Below are positions 10,257 through 21,100 of a stretch of 64,000 nucleotides of DNA, one piece after another. The stretch lies in contig CAICTM010000040.1 in the NCBI GenBank assembly GCA_903772945.1, forward strand, positions 62,001-126,000. Direction: 5' to 3'. Under the pieces are notes generated by a model. The model was not told the DNA's origin. It ran no database searches and saw only the letters and a program-made list of their open reading frames with translations. Source of the DNA: Seminavis robusta. Its lineage: Eukaryota; Bacillariophyta; Bacillariophyceae; Naviculales; Naviculaceae. The stretch's first letter is position 1, and every line of letters starts with the position of its first letter. A program made the translations under genes and the position numbers.

Positions 10257-11222
10257 GACCTAGATCTACTCGAATCGGGAGTGCTGGGGCTCAAGGCATT
10301 CTTGTCTCCACTACCACCCACGGCGGGATATGAAAGCGTATCACCAGAACAACTGTTGGAAGCAGCTCAAGTTTGCGGAAAACACGACAAGCCTATTTTG
10401 GTGCACTCCGAGCTCATGACCGAGCAAGAGCTAATGCAACAAGTGCAAGAGAGCTTTAAAAATGACAATCCACGATCTTACCAAGCCCATCTCCAGTCGC
10501 GTCCGCCTCAATGGGAACAAGATGCGGTAGAAGTTGTCTGTCAAGCAGCATCGTTCTGTCATATGCATGTTGTACATCTCAGCTATGCCGGTTGTTTGGA
10601 CGTCATTGCCAAGACCAAAGCCGATCCCAACAAACGACTGTCGGTAGAAACCTGTCCTCACTATCTAATGTTTGACGACACCATGATACCCGATGGCGAC
10701 ACGCGTTTCAAATGCTTTCCTCCCATTCGCGACGCCGACAACCGAGAACGGCTATGGCAAGGACTCGTAGGCGCTTTGATTGATATGGTGGCGTCGGATC
10801 ACAGCCCCTGCGAACCGTCTCTCCGACGCCCGGGCAACATGAAAGATGCTTGGGGCGGCCTGACGGGTCTTCAATATCAACTGGCGGCGACGTGGACCGA
10901 AGCCTATCGACGAAAGGCATCGCTCTTGGACATGGCCCGGTGGTGGAGTTACAATCCTTGCAAGCTAGCAGGATTGACGGACACCAAGGGAAGTTTGGAA
11001 GCAGGAAAGCAAGCAGATTTTTGTTGGTGGGACCCACGGCATGTTGCCGCGCCAAATAGCTATAGCCACGAGTATCACCGATGGAAAGGAGATACGGTGT
11101 ACGCATCTGATGCAAACTTGCGTGGTCGGATCCTTGGTACTTGGGTGAACGGGGCAGAAGTGTATCGAGGGAAAGATGACGTTCACCTCGGGGATCCCGT
11201 CGGTCGTTTCCATGTGGGCTAG
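10257..11222 (+). pseudogene. Allantoinase, C-terminal two-thirds only (5'-truncated)
   Basis: About 321 codons match the allantoinase/cyclic amidohydrolase family from the carbamylated-lysine motif (GVLGLKAFL) to the normal C-terminus. Metal and substrate motifs present are VHSEL, HVVHLSYAG, ETCPHYL and ASDHSPC. The first ~150 residues of the family, including the HxH zinc ligands in the first strand, are missing and not found upstream. There is no suitable ATG; the frame opens after a TAG at 10254-10256. That CGTAG could be a 3' splice site of an upstream exon, but no such exon is visible within 1.1 kb. As seen, the protein could not bind its first metal normally. It may be a pseudogene, a gene with a distant first exon, or an assembly join. 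Active allantoinase opens allantoin to allantoate in purine breakdown. Confidence 0.75.
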
Positions 11223-11506
11223 CAGCTTTGATGCACGGTGATCCACAATGTCCAGGGAAGTATCTTGTTGACATCCCCCCTCTCTCGATCACCATCTCAG
11301 GGATGCAACAATCTTCCTTTTTCTGCAATGGCCGTCGGCCGTACCGGTACCAGTACCAACCCGCATCTAACAAAACCCGTGCTACCATGAAAGATGCACT
11401 ATGGCTTGGGTACTCCAGCAATCCCAATTCGAGAGCCTAGCTAGATACATGTAGTAACTACTTATTGGTGGGTACTTGTCAGGTTTGCAAAATCACTCCT
11501 AATAAT

Positions 11507-12915
11507 CTACAGGTTGTCAAGAATTCCAACGGAAGGGCATCCATTCTCTTGTGCCCAATTGACAACCCGCCAACGTTTGCTGTCTCGTGCCCAATCAACT
11601 GTCCTACTATCCCAAGGACAGCCATTTTCTCTGGCCCATTGCAGGAGTTCCAGATTCCCAGCACTAGCAGCACACGCACATGTCCGTGCATCCCAGGGGC
11701 ATCCGTTTTCTCTAGCCCATTTCAACAACTCAAGATAACCTCCTCCAGCTGCCCTTGCACAGGTTACTGCGTCCCATGGACATCCATTGTCTCGGCCCAT
11801 TTCAAAGTATCCAGGTGTCCACCCTTTGCAGCATGAGTGCACGTGTCTGAATCCCATGGGCATCCATTGTCTCGGCCCATCAAAGTATCCAGGTGTCCAC
11901 CTTTTGCAGCATAAGTGCATGTGTCTGCATCCCATGGGACCCATTCTCACTTAGCATATTTAGATCCAGGTGCCCTTTGCGCAGCCAGGCAGTCCGTTCA
12001 TCCACGGACAGCCGTTTTCTCTAGCCCATTTCAGTATTTCCCGGTACCCACTTTCAGCAGCATACTGGCATGTGTGTGTATCCCATGGACAGCCATTCTG
12101 GCGAAGCCATTTAAGGGTTTCCAGATGCCCACCTCCAGCAGCAGTGGCACATGCCATAATAGACCATTGGCATCCATTCTGGTGCAGCCATTTCAAGGTT
12201 TCCAGATGTCCACCTCCAGCAGCAGCAGCATAGCATGCACCACTATGCCACGTGCATCCATTTGCTCTAGCCCACTTCAGTACCGCCAAATGACCACCCT
12301 GAGCAGCTCCTTTGCAGGTATTTGCATTCCATGGGCAGCCATTTTCCCTGGCCCATTGCAGCAATGCCAAATGGCCATGCCTAGCAGCCACACTGCATGT
12401 ATTTTGATCCCACTGAAAGCCTCTTTGGCGGGCCCACCACATCACTGGAATACTCCCATATTTGGCAATTGCTGCGCAGACGTTGTGATCGGTGGGCGTT
12501 TTGTTGCTGGATCGTCACTGTACCAGTATTTGGCACAGTCAACATTGTAGAATGCAGCACTATGAACGGTATCGGTGCTGGTTGCTGGAATTTTCTTATG
12601 GTTCTGATGGCGGACAAGGGGAGCATCCTTCACAGTAGAACAGAATTTCTCATAGAGCCCCTTCATCTGTTTGTTGACCCCACCAACAAAGGCATATTGA
12701 CCCATCCCCACAAGGGGAAGGATATCATTGATCCAGAGGTCCTTCTGCTCCAAAAGTGTGGAGAACGTGAACGGAGAAGCAGATTCTTCGTCGCAGGTGT
12801 CTTCGCGAGAAATGCAGGCACCTGACAAGCATTTCTGCTTCTTGGGATTTGGAGGATGTGTGGCATGGGAGATCGAATTGGTTTTTGCCCTTTGCTGATG
12901 CTGGGAAGGGAACAT
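11507..12915 (-). pseudogene. NGCPW-type ankyrin-repeat gene, broken in several places
   Basis: An ATG at 12915 opens a frame typical of the N-terminus of stramenopile ankyrin proteins (LPLVGMGQYAFVGGVNKQMK), ending at 12442. The repeats continue in a second frame (12445-11960: RENGCPWNANTC, GGHLAVLKWARANGC, GGHLETLKWLHQNGC) and then in others to 11507. About eleven repeats are visible. Frame changes are evident near 12455, at about 11965 and within two almost identical repeats around 11840-11930; in the last case one copy differs from the other by a short deletion. The last unit (DWARDSKRWRVVNWAQENGCP) is degenerate. Ankyrin repeats mediate protein contacts; this family is expanded in diatoms and other stramenopiles without known function. 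At least four frame disruptions point to a pseudogene unless the assembly contains indel errors. Confidence 0.75.
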
Positions 12916-13499
12916 GGTGAGTGTCCTGTAGTGGAAAGGCGCTGGGGAGTCAGAGGGAGAGGTAGGATCGGGCGATGTGCGAAGTGAGATAGCTGTGATT
13001 GTGGGCGCTGTCCATTGGTCCCCAATTTATGGCCCCTGATCAAACGGAACTCAGTCCCAAATTTCAGCTCTTCTTTACCTGAGAGAGCTGGTCCCTTCCG
13101 TAGATAACTTCCCTACTCTAGTAGCCTGAACCCCCTTCCCAGCTACCGGTACCGGTACCGCTTCGCAAGATTTTGATTCGATTCTGATTCGATTCGATTC
13201 ATCATAATAGTCGAATGAATCATTCGAATCGAATCAATCGAATTCAATTTCGCTTTTCAATGACAATTCTGAGCGGTATTCAAAGGACTTAACTAAAGGA
13301 TCCGGCGACAAACCTCGCCCTGCGCGTTTTGTCATTGCGAAAAGCTCTTTCACCACCGCCGCCACCAAACCCTCCGATCAGTGTTTGTGCGGTGTGAAGG
13401 GTATCATCATCTTATTTGTTGTGCTACAAGTCTAGCTAGCTAGCTAGTCCCTTTTTGTTTGTCGTTGTCCTCCCATTAGCTATAACCACAACAATCACC
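12916..13499. other. Intergenic between ankyrin pseudogene and APC8
   Basis: No gene seen. It contains the ACCGGTACCGGTACC palindrome (13143-13160), the GATTCG cluster (13171-13256) and CTAGCTAGCTAG just before APC8. Confidence 0.5.
13171..13256 (+). promoter_or_regulatory. GATTCGATTC cluster with CAATTTCG...CAATGACA core
   Basis: Six or more GATTCG/CGAATC words lie in 85 bp, followed by CAATTTCGCTTTTCAATGAC. A very similar ending (CAATTTCGGCG...CAATGACA) follows the cluster at 40,158. It lies about 245 bp before the APC8 start codon. Confidence 0.5.
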
Positions 13500-15726
13500 A
13501 TGGCAGAGCGGTCTCTGAATGCGTCGAACATGTCCATTTCGGTGGCGACATCTGTATCTCAAAAGGACCGGTCCATGTTCATGTCTCCCACTAGCATTGG
13601 TTCCTTGGGTTCCCCATCGGCAGCTGCCATGACATCTCCGGAAATGGATCTGCATTGGGATGCACAAACGATTCGAAATGAGTTGCATACGGCCAGCATT
13701 GTCTTGTCGCAGAGGTGTCTCAAGCTAGCCGCCAAATGGGCCACGGAGCAATTGTTGGGGTTGCCCTACGACAGTACTACTACTACAGGTGCTACCAGTA
13801 ATCCCAAAATGGAAGAGGACAGCAATAGCCACAGCAACAACTCACTGATCAAGGAAGCTCTGCAAGAAATGGATCCCTTTGTCTTGCATGCCAAGTCACT
13901 GATGGAATTGGGAGAGTATATGCATGCTGCTGCAATGTTGTCTCGACCCAATCAAATTGTTACCACCATGGCAGCGCCTTTACCCGAATTGTCATCGTAT
14001 GGCATTTTTCTGAGAGCCTATGCCTTGTTCATGGCGGGAGAACGGCGTAAAGAAGAAGATTATGTGGAATTGCAGAGGTAAGAATGAGCAAACGTCAGGA
14101 TAATCGAGATCACAAGGACGACGAAAACTGAGGTACATTATTGTTGATTGTTGATTATCGTTTCTCACCGTTCCATCGTGCCAATAATTGGAAATTCACA
14201 CCACAACCCACAGCGATGCACAAAAACATTCTTTTGTACGCAATCCTTACCTATCACAACTGTGTCAAGAACTCAATGAGGCCTATCAGAAACAAAAATT
14301 AGACGCCTTTGGTCTGTATGTCTACGGGATGGTGCTGAAAGAAGCACAAGCCGCTCGATTGCCACTCAAAGCCGACGACCCTCCGGCACACCAAATTTTG
14401 ATGGAATCCGTCTTGCAATTTCCTTGTAATTGGAGTGCGTGGCTCGATCTTGCCGCCGTGAGCTTGAAAAATTCGCAGGTTGAACAATCCTTGGAACAAC
14501 GACTTCTCCCCGAATTGGGAGGTCACTACATGTACCATTTCTTTTGTGCGCATTTAATGTCGGCTCACCAGGCACACGAAGATGCACTGGTGCTCTACGA
14601 CCGTCTCATGGAACCACAGCAGGGATCACCTCTCTTTCAATCGCCCTATCTCGTCAGTCAATTGGGAGTACAGCATTACCATTTGCGACAATTTGGACCC
14701 GCCCGAGGATGCTTTCAACAATTACACGCCAAAGATCCCTTTCGCATGGAAGATTTAGACGTCTATTCGAATGTCTTGTATGTGGAAGAAGATCGTGTCG
14801 TCTTGTCGCAATTGGCACATACGGCCGTCAAAGTCGACAAGTATCGACCCGAAACTTGCTGCATTGTGGGAAACTACTACTCTTTGAAACAAATGCGCCA
14901 AAAAGCCGTCGTCTACTTTCAACGGGCGCTCAAGTTAGACAAGCATTACATGAGTGCCTGGACGCTGATGGGACACGAATATGTCGAGTTGAAAAATACA
15001 GCCGCCGCAATGGAGGCCTATCGACGAGCGGTGGAACTGGCACCACACGATTACAGAGCTTGGTATGGTTTGGGTCAAACGTACGAATTCCTCAACATGC
15101 CTCTGTATGCTCTCTACTATTATCGCAAAGCTGTGACATTGAGGCCTTTTGATGCCCGCATGTGGTGTGCCATGGGATTGTGTTTTCTGGCTCTGAATCG
15201 GACCAGTGATGCTATTCGCTGCTACGAACGGGCTATCAACCAGGGAGATGCAGAAGGGATTGCGACACAGAAACTGGCAGCACTCTACCGACAACAAGGG
15301 GATAACGAGAAGGCGGCACAGTGCTACATGCGACACTTGGAACTGCGATATTTGATCACCAATCCTCATGCTCAGGCTCCTGGATCCAACAATCATGACT
15401 TGTCTTTGGATTCGATAGTGCAAGAGGTTGTCATGGAAGCACCCGAAGCAGAGGCAATGCTCTATTTGGCAAACTACCACAAACAGCATGGAGAATACAA
15501 CACGGCTGCCCTGTTTTGTTCGCGGTTGTTGGAATACCCGGGGCCCGAAAAAGAAGAAGCAAAGGCATACTTGCGCGAATTACGGTCTCGCAAGAATCAT
15601 GCCCAACAGAACCAACAACCAGCAAGACGGATGCACACACGAAGCAAGGGGCCGCCCATCCCGGCATGGCCCATGGATGAAGACGACAACGAAAAGAAAG
15701 ATAGCTCATTTGAGTTCTCACCATAG
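13500..15726 (+). CDS. CDC23: Anaphase-promoting complex subunit 8 (CDC23), TPR protein
   Basis: Two exons, 13500-14077 and 14214-15726, flank a GT-AG intron of 136 bp (14078-14213). The junction rebuilds VELQ-SDAQKHSFVRNPYL. The product is 696 residues. The start ATG sits in ACCATGG, better than the upstream in-frame ATG at 13455. The N-terminus has a helical APC8 region (LHWDAQTIRNELHTASIVLSQ). Exon 2 carries at least seven tetratricopeptide repeats with strong CDC23 motifs (PETCCIVGNYYSLKQ, AWTLMGHEYVELKN, DYRAWYGLGQTYE, MPLYALYYYRKA). CDC23 is a scaffold subunit of the APC/C ubiquitin ligase that degrades cyclins and securin in the nucleus. The C-terminus is charged and low-complexity. 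It looks intact. Confidence 0.93.
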
Positions 15727-16064
15727 CATAACAAATAGCTAGAGAGGAAACAATTCTTACTGCTCTTTATAGGACTCCAGCTGCTGCGCGGCGAGATTTT
15801 GTCTCCCGCGAATTGTGTAGTTGGGGTGCACGGATTGTTGGAGGTACCAGGTACCGTATCGGGTCGAGCGAGACAGCTGTTGCCTCCGTCGCTTTTACAT
15901 ACTTGCCATACCGGTAAGATAGACAGCATCGGAGTACATGTACTCATCAGAATACTGGTAGATCTAGCTAGTCGTCGTCCTCTTGCTTCTATCTATCCAT
16001 CTTTTGCGTGCCGACCTACATTACTAGTACTGTATAACTAGCGCGCAGCAACTTCAACCATTTT
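15727..16064. other. Convergent intergenic interval
   Basis: The 3' ends of APC8 and the transporter gene face each other. No gene seen; ACCAGGTACC palindromes occur near 15846. Confidence 0.4.
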
Positions 16065-17834
16065 CTATTCTTCCTTGTCTTTAGTGGCAGATCCATCAGT
16101 CGCCACTGTTGCACCCTTGGCAGGGGATTGTGGCGGACTGGACCGCCGTTGTTCCAAGAATGCTGCTTGTGCCTCGTCCTTCCTTGGGACCAGCGCACTC
16201 AACCACCAGGACATGGTCAACCAGCCAGCCGATGCCAGCACGGATAACTTGGATAGATGGTATATCCCAAACTGCGGAAAGACATATGCCAGTCCCGACA
16301 TGAGAAGCGACACTCCACTCTTTCCAAACCGGCTGCCCAAAACCCCAATGATTTCTTTGCCGAGATACCGACTGTCAAAATCGAGTGGCTGATATACCAT
16401 TTCATTGACAACTCCACGAATACTGTAATCCATCGTCTTGGCGGCAAAAAAGGACAGTGCCAAGATGAATAAGTCGGGGGACGCCCCTTGAAAACTCTGA
16501 TAGAGCGAAAACATGAATGGAACCAGGGGCATGACCTTCCATACCAAACGGGGCTCTATCCGCTGTAGGAACATGGGAATGACAACAAACTGAAGTACTC
16601 CACTAAGACCACTGACACCGGCAAAGAGACTCCCGGTCCATGCCGCTCGTTCATTGTCGTTCGGCATGACTTGTTTGAGCCGTGTGACCATGGCAATATT
16701 GAGAATGACCGACATGGATTGAAAGGTCAAGACTTCTCCAAAGAGAGCTCCCAGAGTTGGTACCCGTTGGAACAAATCTTTGGCTTTCCAGACCAAGTTA
16801 TTATTGGAGGAGGACGAATTGTTGTTGTTGTTGTCGTCGTTTTGTGCACTTTTTTCGTTTTGTTTGATTTTGGCAGGATCAAATCCGTGTGTCTCGGACA
16901 ATTGATAGGCTCGATCACAACAAATGAGACTCAGTACGAGAAAGATACAATTGCAGGCCACCGTCCCAACGAGCCCCACGGAATTGACCAGTGGTTTGAC
17001 CATGGTCCCGGTCATAGTGCAGATGATGGAGGAGAGTCCTGCAATGGACGAGAACCAAATGGACCCCTCTTTGGGAGTCATGACACTGGACAGGAAACTC
17101 CAATGCTGTGTATATAGCAAATGGGCATAGGAATTTTGATAGACAAATGCCAGTGCCACCAATGCTTTTCGAGCCATCCCCAGATGATTAGAAGAAGTGG
17201 ATTGCAATGATAATAAGAGTTGGAGCAACAGGGCCGTCCCGGCAAATACAAGGATGGAAAACAGCGTGGTGGCTTGAAGCGCCGCCCGTGGTCCCTTTCG
17301 TTCCAATACATTTCCATATCCCATGAGCAGCAAGAAAGAAAAGGGACTGGCCAACCCCATGGCGAGGGGAAAAGCACCTGGATTGGAGAAACCCACTTGG
17401 TTGGACGTGAAGAGTGCCAGCATACTACTCCGTACAAATTCGTATCCGCCAAAGTGCAATGCCATGGCACTGGCCATGTACAAGATGGCTCGAGGGCGAG
17501 GTTGTGTGAAGAGTTGTTTCGCTTGGTCCATTCTGGAGGATAAGGAATGAGTAGTTGTGGTATTATTGGTATCACCACTTGATTCCCAAAATAAATCGGG
17601 TGATGCAGGCTGTGTAGTTTCTTCTGGATTTAATATTGGTTCTGTACTGTTGGTGTCACTTGTGTTATTATATCCTTGTTGTGATTCTTGGGATGATGAT
17701 ATGGACGACGCCAATAGAACTGGCAAGGCTGATCGAATCAAGGTGGGTCGTAGGAATCCAGCTGATTGAGAAACAAGCGACGGAAGGTTCATTCTACTTG
17801 TAGCAATCCTTGCAGCAGGACTCAGTAGCTGCAT
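16065..17834 (-). CDS. TLC-type (ATP/ADP translocase-like) multi-spanning membrane protein
   Basis: 589 residues from the ATG at 17834 (the frame begins eight codons earlier with a GTG). The first ~100 residues are Ser/Thr/Asn-rich with a basic start that could be a plastid or mitochondrial leader. About eleven hydrophobic segments follow. The C-terminal half has MDYSIRGVVNEMVYQPLD and GKEIIGVLGSRFGKSGVSLL. These match the 'K-S-...-KE-m-Y-PLd ... GK..idv-GsR-GKSgg' signature of the TLC family, plastid- and bacterial-type nucleotide transporters. An Asn-rich cytosolic loop lies mid-protein. In diatoms, TLC members sit in plastid membranes or are orphan paralogues. Substrate and location are not determined. 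No intron is seen. Confidence 0.7.
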   Translation of the reverse strand: MQLLSPAARIATSRMNLPSLVSQSAGFLRPTLIRSALPVLLASSISSSQESQQGYNNTSDTNSTEPILNPEETTQPASPDLFWESSGDTNNTTTTHSLSSRMDQAKQLFTQPRPRAILYMASAMALHFGGYEFVRSSMLALFTSNQVGFSNPGAFPLAMGLASPFSFLLLMGYGNVLERKGPRAALQATTLFSILVFAGTALLLQLLLSLQSTSSNHLGMARKALVALAFVYQNSYAHLLYTQHWSFLSSVMTPKEGSIWFSSIAGLSSIICTMTGTMVKPLVNSVGLVGTVACNCIFLVLSLICCDRAYQLSETHGFDPAKIKQNEKSAQNDDNNNNNSSSSNNNLVWKAKDLFQRVPTLGALFGEVLTFQSMSVILNIAMVTRLKQVMPNDNERAAWTGSLFAGVSGLSGVLQFVVIPMFLQRIEPRLVWKVMPLVPFMFSLYQSFQGASPDLFILALSFFAAKTMDYSIRGVVNEMVYQPLDFDSRYLGKEIIGVLGSRFGKSGVSLLMSGLAYVFPQFGIYHLSKLSVLASAGWLTMSWWLSALVPRKDEAQAAFLEQRRSSPPQSPAKGATVATDGSATKDKEE

Positions 17835-18164
17835 TCCTTCTTTCCTCCTATCCTCCACAGAAATGATAGATACCGTGTAGATCAGGAGCTACGGTAGCTA
17901 GTCTAGAGTAGAGGTTCCCGATGAGTGCCAGAGTTTCAAAGGTGGGAAGTCTCCTGGTTGATTGGCGGCTAATGTTGTTGGCACTGATTGCAGACTGACG
18001 TACTTTTCACATCCCTAACGCTAAATTTATGCATCGCCCTTCGCATTGCCTTGCAGGCTCTCGCGCCGAAAGTGAGCCCAATCCTGGCGCCAATCTGTGA
18101 GAATGGCTCAGAGCTGCCACCACCAACAATCAGCACAAGAGACAACTAACTTTGAGTGCTGACC
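17835..18164. other. Divergent promoter interval
   Basis: This 330-bp gap lies between the starts of the transporter gene (minus) and the WD-like gene (plus). No gene seen. Confidence 0.4.
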
Positions 18165-21100
18165 ATGACGGATCCTACGGCTAATGGCAGCGGTGGAGGC
18201 ACGCCTCAACCGTGGTTATCATCCACCACGACGCCTCAAGGAAATGTCAATAGCCACATGCCATTTGCGTCCACTACCACAATTCGCCCACAGATGATGT
18301 CTGTCCCATCTCTTGTCAGCAATCGAGGACGGAAAAAAGTAACTCCCTCCACAGCACTTCGGCGACCTCCCCTTGCTGCGGCTTCCGCACAAGCATCTGC
18401 CTCTGTGGTGCCATTATCCATCACAAAATCTACATTATCTACCTCCAAAGCACCCAGCAAGGCATTATCTTCGTCCTCCTCCTCATCTCACTCGTCTATA
18501 GAAAAGATCAAATCCAAGAAAAAGTCCAAGAAATACATTGACTGGCCCTCTTCCTCTGCCGATGCATTGCCCAAGCTCGCTCCTCTCTTGCTGGAACGAC
18601 TGCAAGATAATAGTCTCGAATTTCCCATCAATGAAGAATGCACGGCTCTGACCTTGTCGCCCAGTGGTCGTCTCATGATTGCCTGCTTTCCCGATGGTAC
18701 GATTCGGCTTTTTGACTTGACTGGAACCTTTTCATCCTCCTGTTGTGCCACTCCCACTAACAGCAGCAGCAGCAGTAACAACAATCCAAAGGGCAAGCTG
18801 GAAGATAACTTGTTTGACATGGACTCGTCTTCCGAAGAGGAAGAAATGGACAATGACACCAAATCTCCCCATGCGGCTTCTTTTCAACAAGAACAAGAGG
18901 ATACTAGTCCCAAACGAGGAGGACGCAATCGCTTTGTATTGTCCAAAGAACATCAGCGTTTTGGGACGGTGGCATGTCAGATTCATGCCAAGGGGGTCAT
19001 TACATCCTTGCTCATGGATGTGGCTGTCGCCGAAGATGGACAATACTGTTTTGCCGGGGTTTTGCGTGGGACACAAGAAATGGTGGCCGTTCATCTGGGG
19101 GCTGTGGAAGCGTTTCTCGACAAGCACCTCCGGCAACCACAAGAGCACATTCCAGAATTGCTCGACTTGATTTCCGTCTATCGGTGTTCGGATGCCAAAT
19201 TACGAGGCTTTGGGGCGTGCACGCGAGTCCGCAATGGGACACGGTCCCATCCACAGTATCTCCTCTTTACCGGCAAGGCCATCAAGAACATTCACATTTG
19301 GCGATTCACACCACCGACAGATCCAACCCTGAGCACTTCCGAAGATGACGGGACATGGACACAGCTATATGATACACAGACCAATGGCAACAGCATCAAG
19401 CTGTTGCAGTTTCGATACGACCCGAATGGATTGTTGCAAGGGATTAGCAAGAGCGATGATCAGAAACTGCGAGTGTGGGATTTGTCTTTTGAACAACACC
19501 AAGGCGATCCCAAGAACCCCTTCTTTTCCAGGTGCAGTGTCATTCAAAAGTTTGCCAAGGAACAGCGTAAGAGAATCATTCACAAGGAGCGCCCCACGAA
19601 ACCGCTCTACAGCGATGCCACATCGTCCGAAGCAACGGCGACAGTGTGTGGTGGTTTTGCCTTTTGCTATAAAGACAATCATACGAGCCGTATCAGCATT
19701 GTCAAACTGGACGTGCCAGACATTACATCGCCCTACAATCATTCCGAGCTCGCCTTGCCGGGAAGCAGTAGTGGTGTACCGTCACGAAGTCGACGGCAAC
19801 AACGGGGAGAACTCAAAACAATCACCTGTGTAGCTGGAATGGCCATGGATCCGTCTTATGTCTTGCTGGAAGTCTCGGATGTAAGTGTGTTTTTGAACAG
19901 AAGGTGCTTGTCTTGCGCGGTGTGGGATGCTCACCAATTAACCTTTTGTTTGCTGCATCCGTTCATCCAGGGATCGATCATCCAATACTCTGACGGGAAC
20001 AACGAGGGGAACAATGGACAACCAAAAGTAGAGCGAGCTATATTGCCAGGGACAGGGACTGATCCACTGCAAGACGGATTCAGCCGCAAAATGTGTGTTG
20101 GGAAGGTGGGCTCGGAAGGAGCAGTTTTGGCAGCCTTGAGTTGCTACAACAGCGGCAGCTCCAGAGGCACCATCCTTTTGAGACCTATCAACGGAGCGAC
20201 ATACTCCAGCAATCCGCGTCAGAAGGGCTTTTGGGGTTTTTCTCGTTTCGTGAAGAAGCCCAAGAAGGCCAAGTCTGCAACCACTGAGCCAAAAGTTGAA
20301 AGCACCACCAAAGCCATACGAGTGTGTGCCCGTCAAGAGTCACCGTCACCAATAGGGCAGCAACAAGTGGGTGAAAGCCGGGAGTCTCCAACTGCCTCGC
20401 AGCAAACGGAGCAAGGTGCTTCGAGCCCACATCAGCCAGCCACTGATATCACCCAATGGACTAACCCGCCAACGGCACAGCAAGCAACCTCCAGCCAAAA
20501 TGATTCAACAACGGGTGTGCAGCTGTTTGGAAACCCCTCGGAAGACAATCATGCTTTCAAAGCTGCACCCTTGCCGAAGAAAAGGAGCCAAGAGTCACTA
20601 ATCCATATCGCTTCCACGACCCACTCGATGACGAAGCCTTCAATGCTCGCTGCAATTGCCACTTCAAAAAGATCAACGAAACCAACACCAAAGCTTACAA
20701 ACAAGATCTTTTCGACATCACAAGCACCGACATCCACTACAACCGCAAAGACAGGCGAACCGCCTGAAAAGAAACGCAAGTCGATTGTTGACGCGCCATC
20801 GGTCGTCCCTGATTCTTCCGTGAAGGCCACACTGAATGGGATACCTATGAATGGGACACCAAGTGCCGTCAAAGTGGCCCCCAAGAAAAGCCACAATGGG
20901 CAGGTCTCTCCAGACCACGAGCAAGCCGCGATGACATCCTCAGAGACAAAGCACAATGTCGAAGCGTCTCCAGATTCTCTCCCTCCCACCAGCGCAATTC
21001 CGCCTAAGCAGAGGAAAGAGAAGCGTCCATCGCTGGGAGACCTTGCAGCGGCCGCCCTTTCAGTGAATACTATGAATAATGATGAGTCAACGAAGGACGC

